Source: RYN-230 sp963713815 | GTDB taxonomy: Bacteria > Actinomycetota > Actinomycetes > Streptosporangiales > Streptosporangiaceae | DNA length: 64,000 nucleotides | Assembly (NCBI GenBank): GCA_963713815.1 | Contig: CAVQNH010000024.1 | Coordinates: 22,392 to 86,391, forward strand | Direction: 5' to 3' | Shown: one piece after another, positions 24,548 to 33,627 of the stretch | Layout of the letters: every line of letters starts with the position of its first letter | Numbering within the stretch: position 1 is the first letter of the stretch | Notes under the pieces: model-generated | The model's input: only the letters and a program-made list of their open reading frames with translations | Told to the model about the DNA's origin: nothing | The model's database searches: none | Made by a program: the position numbers and the translations under genes

Positions 24548-24858
24548 GCTGCCCGGCCGGGCCCATTACCCGCCAAAACACCCTGATCCACCGGCGGCAA
24601 TCGCCTGCCCTCTGAGCTGGGCCAACGTCTCCCACTGGCCAACCATTGTTACTTTCTGTCATGTCGTATATACAGATTGTAGATATCGGCCATGAAGGCT
24701 ACGCGATCAGCGGTGATGGCGTTACCCTGAGTGGCGAACTGGAGCTATTGGCAGGGTCATTCATCGGCGCCGGGGATCGGCAGGGTTACCGTTCGCGGCC
24801 GCGTGCCCATGAGGTTTGACCACCCGTTAGCCGATCGGACTGACTGCGAGGGGGGGTC
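24548..24858. other. Intergenic stretch between rsrA and HD-GYP gene
   Basis: About 310 bases. The part around 24640-24700 is clearly less GC-rich than the rest of the window (for example GTCGTATATACAGATTGTAG), so it may hold the promoter of the next genes. The only notable open frame is the 52-codon one listed separately. Confidence 0.5.
24661..24819 (+). CDS. Possible 52-residue open frame
   Basis: ATG 24661 opens 'MSYIQIVDIGHEGYAISGDG' and ends at TGA 24817-24819. There is no strong ribosome site, and base composition is unlike neighbouring genes, with a lower GC content. I recognise no family. It may be a small leader gene or chance. Confidence 0.2.
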   Translation: MSYIQIVDIGHEGYAISGDGVTLSGELELLAGSFIGAGDRQGYRSRPRAHEV

Positions 24859-26238
24859 TTGAGCAGGCTCTCGCGGGCCGCGTGGCTCTACATGGCCGTG
24901 GTGGTCACGGCGGCGATCCTGCTGCTGGCCCACGTCCTGGTGCAGGACATGGGCGGGGGCCTGGACCACCTGATGTCCCGGACGCTGCTGGTCCTGGCCC
25001 TCCTGTTCATGATCTGCGACTCCGCGCCCACCACGCTCACCTCACGCCAGTCCGCCTGGTCGCCCAGTTCGGCGGCGACCCTGGCGGCGGTCGTGCTGCT
25101 CGGCCCGGGCGGGGCCGCACTGGTCGGTGCCACCTCACTGATCAGCCTGCGCCGCGCCGGGCTGCGCGAGCGCGCCTTTAACGGGGCAATGTACGCGCTG
25201 AGCGCCTACGCGGCGGGAGAGGCCTACCTGGCCCTGGGCGGCCATATCGGCGTGCCCGGGGCGGGCTCATTCCCGGCCCTCATCCTGCCGTTCGCGGTGG
25301 CGGCCGCGGTGCACGTGGCCGTCAATCACGGGCTGCTGTGGACCATGCTGCTGCTCCTGCCCCCGTCCGCGGGCAGCCCGCAGCGCGGCCGCCTTGACCT
25401 GCACCTTTCCCTGCTGCTGGTGTCCGACCTGGGCTACGCCACCCTGGGCCTGCTGATCGCGGGCCTGTGGGGCCTGGTCGGCCCGTTCGCCACCGTCCTG
25501 GTCCTGATCCCGCTCTTCGTGGCCCGCTGGGCGATGGGCCAGTTCGCCGCGCAGGAAGGCGCGTACTCGGCCACCATGGCCGCGCTCTGCCAGGCCGTGG
25601 AAACCAAGGATTTCTACACCCGCGGGCACAGCGAGCGGGTCTCCCGGGGCGCCACCATCCTGGCCCGGCAGATCGGGATGGGCGCCGAGCGCGTCGAAGC
25701 CATCCGCTACGCAGGCATGCTGCACGACGTGGGCAAGCTCGGGGTGCCGACCAAGGTGCTGCAGAAGACCGGGCCGCTGACCGAGGAGGAGCTGGCCGCC
25801 ATCCAGCTGCATCCCATGCGGGGCCTGGAGATCGTCCGGCAGATCGGGTTCCTGACCGAGGCCCTGGACGGCATCATGCACCACCACGAGCGGATGGACG
25901 GCAAGGGGTACCCGATGGGCCTGGCGGGCGACGAGATCCCCGAGTTCGCCCGGGTGATCGCGGTCGCCGACGCGTTCGACTCGATGACCTCGACCCGCTC
26001 CTACCGGGGCGCCCGGAGTGTCGAGGAGGCCGTCGCCGAGCTCCGCAAGTGCTCCGGCATGCAGTTCGACCCGGTGCTGGTGGACGCCTTCATCGCCGCC
26101 CTGAGCCAGGAGCACTGGGAGTCCGAGGCGCCAGCCCAGTCCCCGCCCGCCGCGCTGCCGGATGGCTTCCCCGCCCAGGTCGCGGCCCAGGACCATGACG
26201 ACCCGACCGCGCCGCTGCAGGTCATCGAAAGCCGCTGA
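24859..26238 (+). CDS. Membrane HD-GYP domain phosphodiesterase
   Basis: A 459-residue protein: about seven hydrophobic segments in residues 1-215, then a full HD-GYP domain. The domain has 'YTRGHSERVSRGATILARQI', the HD pair in 'AGMLHDVGKLGVP', 'GIMHHHERMDGKGYPMGLAG' (HHE and GYP motifs) and 'IAVADAFDSMTSTRSYR'. It should hydrolyse cyclic di-GMP at the membrane. The start is TTG 24859, preceded by GAGGGGGGG. A related but degenerate protein is encoded directly downstream, and both follow sigR-rsrA. Confidence 0.9.
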   Translation: MSRLSRAAWLYMAVVVTAAILLLAHVLVQDMGGGLDHLMSRTLLVLALLFMICDSAPTTLTSRQSAWSPSSAATLAAVVLLGPGGAALVGATSLISLRRAGLRERAFNGAMYALSAYAAGEAYLALGGHIGVPGAGSFPALILPFAVAAAVHVAVNHGLLWTMLLLLPPSAGSPQRGRLDLHLSLLLVSDLGYATLGLLIAGLWGLVGPFATVLVLIPLFVARWAMGQFAAQEGAYSATMAALCQAVETKDFYTRGHSERVSRGATILARQIGMGAERVEAIRYAGMLHDVGKLGVPTKVLQKTGPLTEEELAAIQLHPMRGLEIVRQIGFLTEALDGIMHHHERMDGKGYPMGLAGDEIPEFARVIAVADAFDSMTSTRSYRGARSVEEAVAELRKCSGMQFDPVLVDAFIAALSQEHWESEAPAQSPPAALPDGFPAQVAAQDHDDPTAPLQVIESR

Positions 26239-26250
26239 GGTGAGCCTGCG

Positions 26251-27534
26251 GTGACCACCCAACGGCACCTCGCCCGCCAGTCTGCCTGGCAGTCCAGCGA
26301 CTCCGGGCAGCTGCTGCTGGTCATCGGGGCCGGCATGCTGCTGGTCGCGGCCGTGGCGCAGACCGCCGCGGCCGGCCTGGTGCAGCCCCGCGACGCGCTG
26401 GCCTTCGGGGCGCTGATCGCGCTGGGTGAGCTGCTCCGGCTATCCCTGCCGGGCGACCGGGAGGCCGCCCCGGTCGGCAGCGCCGGGGCCCTCGGCTACG
26501 CGCTGGCGGTCGGGGTCGGCGGGCAGCTGGCCATGCAGCCCGCGCTGCAGGTGGTCGCGGTCACCGCGGTCGCGATGATCGTCGGGGCGCTGCCGCACCT
26601 GGCCGCGGGCCGGCCCGCCGGGGTGGGGGGGATGGCCTCCCGGCTGCTGGCCGTGGCGTTCGTGGCCGCCGCCTTCCGCCCGCTGGCCCACCTGTCCCTC
26701 ATCGATCACCACGTGTGGGTCCGGCTCGCGGTCATGACCGTGCTGATCGTGGCGGGGTGGTTCGCCGAGTGCGTCATCAAGGCGCTGATCCGGGCGGACG
26801 CCCTGCGGGCCCGGTTCATGGTGTCGCTGGGCGACGAGCTGCGCATCCAGGTGCCGCTCGGCGCGGCGGTCGGTGCCTCAGCCTTGCTGATCGCCCTGGC
26901 CACCGAGGCTATGGGCCTGGTGGCGCTGGCGCTGCTGATCGCGCCGCTGCTGGTGACCCAGACCGCCTTCCGCCGGTACGCCGGCATCCGCTCCACCTAT
27001 CTGCAGACGGTCCGCGCGCTGGCCCGGGTCACCGAGGTAGGGGGCTACGTCGAGAACGGCCACTCCAACCGGGTGGGCCGGCTCGCCGTCGCGGTCGGCC
27101 GCGAGCTCGGGATGAGCGAGCCGGACCTGCTCGAGCTGGAGTACGCGGCGCTCATGCACGACATCGGCCAGCTCTCGCTGGCCGACCCGATCCCGGGAGG
27201 CGCGACCGTGCTCGCGTCCCCGCAGGACCAGGAACGGATCGCCGGCCTCGGGGCCAGCGTCATCGAGCAGGCTGGCGCGCTGCTGGACGGGGTGGCCGAG
27301 ATCGTCCGGCGGCAGAGCCAGCCCTGGCGGGGGAGCAGCCCCGAGCCGCCGATCGGCAGCCGGATCATCCGGGCCGCCAACGCCTTCGACGACCTGGTCG
27401 GCGGCTCATCGGACCGGGACCGCTCCGCCGCGGCACTGGAGCGGCTCCGGCTGGACACCGCGGCGGAGTACGACCCCGGTGTGGTGGAAGCGCTCAGCAA
27501 GGTCGCCGGACGGTGGTACCCCGGCCGCCTGTAG
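26251..27534 (+). CDS. Membrane protein with degenerate HD-GYP domain
   Basis: A 427-residue paralogue of the preceding protein with several N-terminal membrane segments ('AVMTVLIVAGWFAECVIKAL' among them). The domain retains 'ENGHSNRVGRLAVAVGRELG' and the HD pair in 'AALMHDIGQLSLAD', but the HHE and GYP motifs are replaced by 'VRRQSQPWRGSSPEPP'. Loss of metal and substrate ligands suggests it no longer cleaves cyclic di-GMP and may act as a partner or sensor for the active enzyme. The two genes are 12 bases apart. GTG 26251 is the start. Confidence 0.85.
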   Translation: MTTQRHLARQSAWQSSDSGQLLLVIGAGMLLVAAVAQTAAAGLVQPRDALAFGALIALGELLRLSLPGDREAAPVGSAGALGYALAVGVGGQLAMQPALQVVAVTAVAMIVGALPHLAAGRPAGVGGMASRLLAVAFVAAAFRPLAHLSLIDHHVWVRLAVMTVLIVAGWFAECVIKALIRADALRARFMVSLGDELRIQVPLGAAVGASALLIALATEAMGLVALALLIAPLLVTQTAFRRYAGIRSTYLQTVRALARVTEVGGYVENGHSNRVGRLAVAVGRELGMSEPDLLELEYAALMHDIGQLSLADPIPGGATVLASPQDQERIAGLGASVIEQAGALLDGVAEIVRRQSQPWRGSSPEPPIGSRIIRAANAFDDLVGGSSDRDRSAAALERLRLDTAAEYDPGVVEALSKVAGRWYPGRL

Positions 27535-27537
27535 GCT
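27532..27537 (+). promoter_or_regulatory. -10 box of leaderless biotin carboxylase transcript
   Basis: TAGGCT ends six bases before GTG 27544. This decides the start of the biotin carboxylase gene in favour of GTG 27544 over the in-frame GTG 27589. Confidence 0.6.
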
Positions 27538-27543
27538 GCCGCC

Positions 27544-28929
27544 GTGCTTGATAGCTCCGGGCCGGATAGCGCCGCGCGTGAGCCAGCGGTGATCGAGTCG
27601 GTGCTCGTCGCCAACCGCGGCGAGATAGCCCGGCGGGTGATCGCCACCGCCCGGCGGATGGGCATCCGGGCCATCGCGGTCTATTCCGAGGCCGACGCCG
27701 GGCTGCCGTTCGTGCGCGAGGCCGACGAGGCGGTGCTGATCGGCCCGCCGCCGCCCGCCCGCAGCTACCTGGACGCCGGCGCGATCCTGCGCGCGGCCCG
27801 CGAGACCGGCGCGCGCGCCGTGCATCCCGGCTACGGCTTTCTTTCCGAAAACGGTCTTTTCGCCCAGGCCGTCATCGACGCCGGGCTGGCCTGGGTGGGA
27901 CCGCCACCATCCGCCATCGAGCAGATGGGCGACAAGATCAGCGCGCGGAACCTGATGGCCGCCGCCGGGGTGCCGGTGGCGGCGGGCACCACCGAGCCGG
28001 TGACCAGCGCCGGCGAGGCCGAGGCCGCCGCGGCCATCATCGGCTACCCGGTCATGGTGAAGGCCGCGGCGGGTGGCGGCGGGATCGGGATGAGCGCCGC
28101 GGCCGGACCCGAGCAGCTGGCGGCGGCGTTCGAGACGGCCCGCTCCCGCGCGGAACGGTTCTTCGGCAACCCGGCGATCCTGCTGGAGCGTTACGTGTCG
28201 CCGGCCCGGCACGTGGAGGTCCAGGTCCTCGGGCTCCCCGGCGGCCGTGTGCTGGCCCTGGGCGAGCGGGACTGCTCGGTGCAGCGCCGGCACCAGAAGG
28301 TGGCCGAGGAGACCCCGTCCCCGGGGGTCGGCCCCGGCCTGCGGGCCCGGATGCTGGCGGCCGCGGTCCGGGCCGGGGAGGCGGTCGGCTACCTGGGCGC
28401 CGGGACGGTCGAGTTCCTGGTGGACGCGCGGACCGGCGACTTCACGTTCCTGGAGATGAACACCCGGCTCCAGGTCGAGCACCCCGTGACCGAGATGGTC
28501 ACCGGCATCGACCTGGTCGAGCAGCAGCTGCGCATCGCCGCCGGCCGCGACATCAGCATCGATCCGGAGCAGGTGCTGGCCCAGGGGCACGCGATCGAGC
28601 TGCGCGTGTACGCCGAGGACCCGAACCGGTTCCTGCCCAGCCCGGGAACGATCACCGGCTGGGCGGAGCCGTCCGGCGAGGGCATCCGGGTCAACGCGGG
28701 ATACGAGGCCGGCAACCAGGTGACCCCGTTCTACGACCCGCTGCTGGCCAAGCTGTGCGTGTGGGGCGCGGACCGGGACGAGGCACTGGCCCGGGCCCGG
28801 GACGCGGTGGCGTCGTTCCGGATCACCGGCATCAAGACGAACCTGCCGTTCCACACGGACCTGCTGGACAGCGAGGAGTTCAGCGACGGCGGCTACGACA
28901 CTCTCGTGGTCACCCGCCTGCGTCCCTGA
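27544..28929 (+). CDS. Biotin carboxylase subunit of an acyl-CoA carboxylase
   Basis: A 461-residue ATP-grasp enzyme that carboxylates biotin with bicarbonate and ATP. Motifs are 'VLVANRGEIARRVIATARRM', 'VHPGYGFLSENGLFAQAVID', the glycine loop 'VKAAAGGGGIGMS', 'RDCSVQRRHQKVAEE' and 'FLEMNTRLQVEHPVTEMVTG'. It stops at the length of a free biotin carboxylase; the biotin domain is encoded separately 75 bases downstream. No carboxyltransferase gene is in the window, so the partner lies elsewhere. The leaderless start is explained under 27532. Confidence 0.92.
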   Translation: MLDSSGPDSAAREPAVIESVLVANRGEIARRVIATARRMGIRAIAVYSEADAGLPFVREADEAVLIGPPPPARSYLDAGAILRAARETGARAVHPGYGFLSENGLFAQAVIDAGLAWVGPPPSAIEQMGDKISARNLMAAAGVPVAAGTTEPVTSAGEAEAAAAIIGYPVMVKAAAGGGGIGMSAAAGPEQLAAAFETARSRAERFFGNPAILLERYVSPARHVEVQVLGLPGGRVLALGERDCSVQRRHQKVAEETPSPGVGPGLRARMLAAAVRAGEAVGYLGAGTVEFLVDARTGDFTFLEMNTRLQVEHPVTEMVTGIDLVEQQLRIAAGRDISIDPEQVLAQGHAIELRVYAEDPNRFLPSPGTITGWAEPSGEGIRVNAGYEAGNQVTPFYDPLLAKLCVWGADRDEALARARDAVASFRITGIKTNLPFHTDLLDSEEFSDGGYDTLVVTRLRP

Positions 28930-29004
28930 ATTGGCGTGCGCCCCCGAGCGGGGAGAATGTGAGGGGGCCGCCCGGCGGGCGGCCCGGCGAGAGAGGAGCA
29001 GCGA

Positions 29005-29217
29005 GTGGCCGAGGTCCGTGCGGAGATGGTGGCCAACGTCTGGAAGGTCGTGACCGCCGAGGGTGAGGAAGTCTCCGACGGCGCAACGCTGGTCATCCTC
29101 GAGTCGATGAAGATGGAGATCCCGGTCCTGGCCGAGGAGCCGGGCACGGTGACCAAGCTGGCGGTGGCCGAAGGCGACGTCGTCCAGGAAGGCGACCTCA
29201 TCGCCATCATCGAGTAA
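29005..29217 (+). CDS. Biotin/lipoyl carrier protein (small BCCP)
   Basis: A 70-residue free carrier domain with the biotinylation motif 'LESMKMEIPVLAEEPG', the modified Lys being the one in MKM. The whole protein is one flattened beta barrel with no N-terminal extension. GTG 29005 is preceded by AGAGGAGCAG. M. tuberculosis carries the same short BCCP (Rv3221c) next to its sigH-rshA pair, matching this neighbourhood. It presumably serves the adjacent biotin carboxylase. Confidence 0.93.
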   Translation: MAEVRAEMVANVWKVVTAEGEEVSDGATLVILESMKMEIPVLAEEPGTVTKLAVAEGDVVQEGDLIAIIE

Positions 29218-29660
29218 CCCGCCCCAGCCCGGGCCCGGCTCGGAGTCCAGCCTCTCCCGGCCGCGGTCCGGCCGCGGTCCCGCCGGGCCCGGCCGGCGGT
29301 CCGGCTCCGGCCGGCCGCGGCCCGTCCGCGGTCCCGCCGGGCCTGGCCGCGGTCGCCCCGGCCCGGTGGGACCGGTCGGCCCGCCCGGCCAGGCCTGGCC
29401 AGGCCGGTCCCGGCCCGGTCGGCCGGTCGGGCCCGCCCGGCCCGGGCGCAGAGGCACTTTTCCTACGGAACGTGCGCCCAAACCACCACAAATCACCCAC
29501 CGGGCCGCACGCTGCGCAGGAAAAGTGCCCGGCCGCGTAAGCGGTGGTGCTGGTGTGACTAGTGGGTCTGTGTTTGGTGAGGCTGGCGGGAGTAGTGCGG
29601 TCAGCGTGAGTGGTGGGGCTCCTGCGAGTGGCGGGGCGACCCTGAGGTGGGGGCCGCTGG
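29218..29660. other. Non-coding interval with GC repeats and a long inverted repeat
   Basis: The first 230 bases are CCGGCC/GGTCCC-type repeats with no coding signal. The 77-base inverted repeat at 29453-29529 and then a short GTG-rich stretch follow. Both flanking genes end here. Confidence 0.6.
29453..29529. repeat. Long inverted repeat between convergent genes
   Basis: GGCACTTTTCCTACGG and the rest of the 24-base left arm (29453-29476) match the reverse complement of 29506-29529 with only four mismatches. A 29-base loop separates them. The outer 12 bases (GGCACTTTTCCT) pair perfectly. It could act as a bidirectional terminator or be the remnant of a mobile palindrome. Confidence 0.8.
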
Positions 29661-31433
29661 TTAGACGCCGGTGGTGGCGCGGGGGTAGGCGACCGCCGGG
29701 TCGGTGATCACGTTGACCAGGTAGGGCACGCCGGACGCGAAGGCCCGGCGCAGCGCGGGCGCGATCCCGTCCGGCCGGGTGACCATCTCCCCGGCGCCGC
29801 CCAGCGCGCTGACCACCTCGTCGTAGCGGCACTGCGGCTGCAGGTCGGCGACCACGTCGTAGCCGTAGATGGCCCGCATGGGGTACTTCTCCAGGCCCCA
29901 GATCCCGTTGTTGCCGCAGATCATCACGACCGGCAGCCCGTGCCGGACCAGGGTGTCCACGTCCATCAGCGAGAACCCGGCCGCGCCGTCCCCGAGCAGC
30001 AGCACCACCTGGGCCGACGGCCGCGAGATCCGGGCCGCGATCGCGTAGCCCAGCCCGGTGCCCAGGCAGCCGTACGGGCCCGGGTCGAGCCACCCGCCCG
30101 GGCGGCCCGGCTCGATGTACTTGCCCGCGTAGGAGACGAAGTCCCCGCCGTCGCCGATCACCACGGCGTCGTCGTCCAGCATCCCGGCCAGCTCACCGTA
30201 GATGCGCATCGGGTGGATGGGGTCGGCCTCACTGGCCAGCAGCGCGCCGTCGGCGGCCGCCGCGCCGCGGGCCGCGTCCCGCAACTGGGGAAGCCACGCG
30301 TCTTCCCAGGGGACCCTGGCTGGCCGGCCCGGCCAGGCGTCCGGGGCGGCCAGCGCCGCGAAGAAGCCGCTCAGGTCACCCGAGTACGACGCGGCCAGCT
30401 CGCAGTGCGTGGCCAGCTGCCCCGGCGCGTCGGCGACATGGACCACGGACGGTTTTCGTTGCGGATCGTCCGGGTCGCCGAATACGCCGTAGCCGAGCCG
30501 GAAGTCGAGCGGAGTACCCACCACCACGACCAGGTCGGCCTGCCGGAACGCGACCGACCGGGCGCGGGTGACCAGCAGCTCGTGACCCTTCGGCAGGATG
30601 CCGCGGCCCTGGCCGTTGGCGATGACCGGCAGCCGGAGTTCCTCGGCCGCGGTCCGGGCGGCCTGCTCGGCCCCGCCCATCCACACGTCCGAGCCGAGCA
30701 CCAGGACCGGGCGCCGCGCTCCCGCGATCAGCCTCGCGATGGCCGCCACGGCGTCCGGGTCACAGTCCACCGGCTGCGCCGTCCCAGGCCGGGCGGCCCG
30801 CACCATGGTGCCGCCCGGCCCGGAACTCTCCGGGGGAACCTGGCCGTACAGGGCCTCCATGGACGCGTCCACGAACACCGGGCCGCGGTGCGGCGCGGTG
30901 GCCAGCTGGAACGCCTCGTCCACCCCGGCGCCGACCTTGGCCGCCTCGTGCTCGGTCCAGGCCCTCTTGGTGATGGGCCGGAGCAGCTCGGGATGGTCGA
31001 ACTCCTGCAGGCTGCCGGTGCCCCAGCGCGCGTCGGGGGCCCGGCCGCCGAGGATCACCACCGGCGAGCCGTTGAAATAGGCCGTGGTGACGGCGCTGAC
31101 GCCGTTGGTCACCCCGGGGCCGGCGGTCAGCACGGCCAGGCCGGGGAGCCGGGTCAGCCGGGCGGCGGCCTCCGCGGCGAACACGGCGGTCTGCTCGTGG
31201 CGCACGTCCAGCAGCCGCATCGGCGGTTCCGCGTGCACCGCCGCGTCGTAGAGCGGGAACACGTGCCCGCCGGACAGGGTGAACATCGTGGTCACGCCCT
31301 GCGCCTGGGCTGCCGCCACGGCCAGCGTGCCGCCGTGCCGGCCGGCGCCGGTGCCGGCTGCGGCGCCGTGCTGGCTGCCACCGTGCTGGCTGGCGCCGCG
31401 GCCGGCCGCCTCGTTCCCGTCGCCCTCGGTCAT
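29661..31433 (-). CDS. Thiamine pyrophosphate enzyme of the acetolactate synthase family
   Basis: A 590-residue three-domain TPP enzyme. The N-terminal domain has 'LLDVRHEQTAVFAAEAAARL' with the activating Glu and 'GLAVLTAGPGVTNGVSAVTT'; the C-terminal domain has the TPP-Mg motif 'LLLGDGAAGFSLMDVDTLVR' to 'NNGIWGLEKY'. It could be an acetolactate synthase paralogue or a decarboxylase acting on another 2-keto acid; the substrate is unresolved. No small IlvN-type subunit is nearby. The first 35 residues are Gly/Ser/His-rich and dispensable looking. It ends opposite the biotin carrier gene. Confidence 0.85.
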   Translation of the reverse strand: MTEGDGNEAAGRGASQHGGSQHGAAAGTGAGRHGGTLAVAAAQAQGVTTMFTLSGGHVFPLYDAAVHAEPPMRLLDVRHEQTAVFAAEAAARLTRLPGLAVLTAGPGVTNGVSAVTTAYFNGSPVVILGGRAPDARWGTGSLQEFDHPELLRPITKRAWTEHEAAKVGAGVDEAFQLATAPHRGPVFVDASMEALYGQVPPESSGPGGTMVRAARPGTAQPVDCDPDAVAAIARLIAGARRPVLVLGSDVWMGGAEQAARTAAEELRLPVIANGQGRGILPKGHELLVTRARSVAFRQADLVVVVGTPLDFRLGYGVFGDPDDPQRKPSVVHVADAPGQLATHCELAASYSGDLSGFFAALAAPDAWPGRPARVPWEDAWLPQLRDAARGAAAADGALLASEADPIHPMRIYGELAGMLDDDAVVIGDGGDFVSYAGKYIEPGRPGGWLDPGPYGCLGTGLGYAIAARISRPSAQVVLLLGDGAAGFSLMDVDTLVRHGLPVVMICGNNGIWGLEKYPMRAIYGYDVVADLQPQCRYDEVVSALGGAGEMVTRPDGIAPALRRAFASGVPYLVNVITDPAVAYPRATTGV

Positions 31434-31561
31434 GCCGCGATGTTACCAGCTAGTAGCTTGGGGGGAAAGCTGGCCGCCGGGGCGCCGGGGTGGCGGCCGC
31501 CCAGCGGCCGGGAACCCGGTGCCGGGCCCGGAGGGATCCGGGCCCGGCACCTGGGCCCGGG

Positions 31562-33211
31562 TCAGCCGGCGTCCGCCGCCCCGGCCGCGACCGGAACGGG
31601 CTCCGCGGTGGCGGGTTCCGGGTCGGCCACGAACTCATGCGGCCGCGTCTCGTCCGACCCGACCGGCACCTTGAACGCCCGGAACAGCAGGGTCAGCAGG
31701 GTCGCGATGACCAGGTTGATGACCAGCCCGGTAAGCCCGATGTAGATGGTGTGGTTGATCACCGGCACCGTGTCCGTGGACGCCCCAAAGTGCGTGCCCG
31801 GTTTGCCGGGGGCCGGCAGCCGGTACGCGGCGATGGTGCCGAACACCATGGCCACCGCCCAGCCGATGATCAGCGCCCAGCGGTGGAACCACCGGGTGTA
31901 CAGGCCGGCCACGATGGCCGGGAAGGTCTGCACGATCCAGATACCGCCCAGCAGCTGGAGCTGGATGGCGTACGTCGAGTTCACGAAGATCACGAACAGC
32001 AGGGCGCCCAGCTTGACCACGAGCGAGGCCCACTGGGATACCTTGGTCTGCTCCGCGTCGCTGGCGTTCGGCCGGATGTACTCCTTCCAGATGTTGCGGG
32101 CGAACAGGTTCGCGGCGGCGATGGCCATGATGGCCGCCGGGACGAGCGCGCCGATGACGATGGCCGAGAAGCCGATGCCCGCGAACCAGCTCGGGAAGAT
32201 CGACTGGAACAGGAACGGCACCGCCAGCTGTGCGTTCGCGCCATGGGCCTTGACCTCGGCGGGCACCCCGGGCGCGGCCAGGGCCATATAGCCGAGCAGC
32301 GCGATCAGGCCGAGCACCAGCGAGTAGGCGGGGAGCGCGGCGACATTGCGCCGGATCACGTTGCGCCGGTTGGCCGCGAATACGCCCGTGATGTTGTGCG
32401 GGTACATGAACAGGGCGAGCGCCGAGCCCAGGGCGAGCGTCGAGTAGGCCCAGAACCCGGCCGGCTCCAGGATCAGGCTGCCGTTCGGCTTGCCCGTCTT
32501 GGGGTTGGTCGCCTTGAGGTGGGTGTCGGCGACGCTGAAGATGTGCCCCCAGCCGCCCACCCGGATCGGGATGTAGATGATGGCCACGATGATCATCACG
32601 TAGATCAGCGTGTCCTTGATGAACGCGATCAGCGCCGGGGCCCGCAGTCCGGAGACGAACGTATAGCCGGCCAGGATGAGGAAGGCGATGATCAGCGGCA
32701 GGTCATGCAGGAACCCGCTGGTGGAACTGCCGCCGATGCCCATCACAGTCAGCACGGACTGGATGCCAACCAGTTGCAAGGCGATGTAGGGCATGACGGC
32801 CAGGATGCCGGTGAAGGCCACGGCGAGGGACAGCCCCCGGGAGCCGTACCGACCGTGGATGAAATCCGCCGGGGTGATATAGCCATGCACCCGGGCCACG
32901 GACCACAGCCGGGGCAGGAACACGAACACGATCGGGTAGACCATGATCGTGTAGGACAGGGTGAAGAACCCGGCCGCCCCGGTGCCGAAGACCAGGGCCG
33001 GCACCGCGATGAATGTGTAGGCAGTATACAGATCGCCGCCGAGCAAGAACCAGGTGATAAAGGTGCCGAAGCCCCTCCCGCCGAGCCCCCACTCGTTGAG
33101 GTGCAGTACGTCCTCGGCCCGGCGCCACCGGGCCGCTGCGAACCCGACCACCGTGACCAGGGCGAACAGGAAGATCAGGATGCCGAACGAGACCCAGTTG
33201 ATGTTGCTCAC
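31562..33211 (-). CDS. Sodium:solute symporter (MctP-like monocarboxylate permease)
   Basis: A 549-residue transporter with about 13 membrane helices. 'FITWFLLGGDLYTAYTFIAV' and 'RLWSVARVHGYITPADFIHG' are typical of SSS-family carboxylate permeases, and 'LALFMYPHNITGVFAANRRN' is a further family hallmark. MctP-type members take up lactate, pyruvate or acetate; the substrate here is inferred only. GTG 33209-33211 overlaps the stop of the DUF3311 gene (GTGA) and is preceded by GGGGAGG. DUF3311 proteins are the usual small partner of such symporters. Confidence 0.9.
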   Translation of the reverse strand: MSNINWVSFGILIFLFALVTVVGFAAARWRRAEDVLHLNEWGLGGRGFGTFITWFLLGGDLYTAYTFIAVPALVFGTGAAGFFTLSYTIMVYPIVFVFLPRLWSVARVHGYITPADFIHGRYGSRGLSLAVAFTGILAVMPYIALQLVGIQSVLTVMGIGGSSTSGFLHDLPLIIAFLILAGYTFVSGLRAPALIAFIKDTLIYVMIIVAIIYIPIRVGGWGHIFSVADTHLKATNPKTGKPNGSLILEPAGFWAYSTLALGSALALFMYPHNITGVFAANRRNVIRRNVAALPAYSLVLGLIALLGYMALAAPGVPAEVKAHGANAQLAVPFLFQSIFPSWFAGIGFSAIVIGALVPAAIMAIAAANLFARNIWKEYIRPNASDAEQTKVSQWASLVVKLGALLFVIFVNSTYAIQLQLLGGIWIVQTFPAIVAGLYTRWFHRWALIIGWAVAMVFGTIAAYRLPAPGKPGTHFGASTDTVPVINHTIYIGLTGLVINLVIATLLTLLFRAFKVPVGSDETRPHEFVADPEPATAEPVPVAAGAADAG

Positions 33212-33489
33212 AACGCCTCCCCGTGGTCGCTCAGGGGCGGCGAGGAGGGCCGGCCGTCAGCCGGCGGGCGGGCGACCCGGGTGGTGATCAGGTAGCAGAT
33301 CGTGGTCAGCAGCGCGACCACCGGGACCCAGAGCAACTGGTACCAGTAGAAGAAGGGGAAGCTGCCGAGCTTGGGGGCGCTGCGGGCGTAGATCGGGACG
33401 ATGAGGGTCCCGAGCACCGCCACTAACAGCAGGATGGTGACTAAGATCCAGGCGCCGGTGCGGCGGGTTGGGGGGCCGGAGTGCGTCAT
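33208..33489 (-). CDS. DUF3311 small membrane partner of the symporter
   Basis: A 93-residue protein with two membrane segments ('AWILVTILLLVAVLGTLIVP' and 'LLWVPVVALLTTICYLITTR') separated by 'KLGSFPFFYWYQ'. This is the DUF3311 pattern, found beside SSS symporters and thought to be a subunit. I set the start at ATG 33487-33489 because the hydrophobic domain begins soon after and upstream residues are basic and unconserved. Its stop overlaps the symporter start. Confidence 0.88.
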   Translation of the reverse strand: MTHSGPPTRRTGAWILVTILLLVAVLGTLIVPIYARSAPKLGSFPFFYWYQLLWVPVVALLTTICYLITTRVARPPADGRPSSPPLSDHGEAL

Positions 33490-33627
33490 CGCTTCGTCTC
33501 CCTGAGTGGGTCGTCCACGTGCCTTCCGCCGGGCCACGGCGTGGGGCGGGCGGCGCGCGCGTGACGTATGTCACGGTGTTGACGTATATGGTGCGACGAA
33601 ATGACCCAGGCTGCAATGGTTTGCGGA

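Noticed and set aside
27406..30093. A minus-strand open frame of 895 codons across the biotin carboxylase and carrier genes
   Set aside because: It is antisense to two well-conserved biotin proteins and encodes low-complexity Arg/Gly/Pro-rich text.
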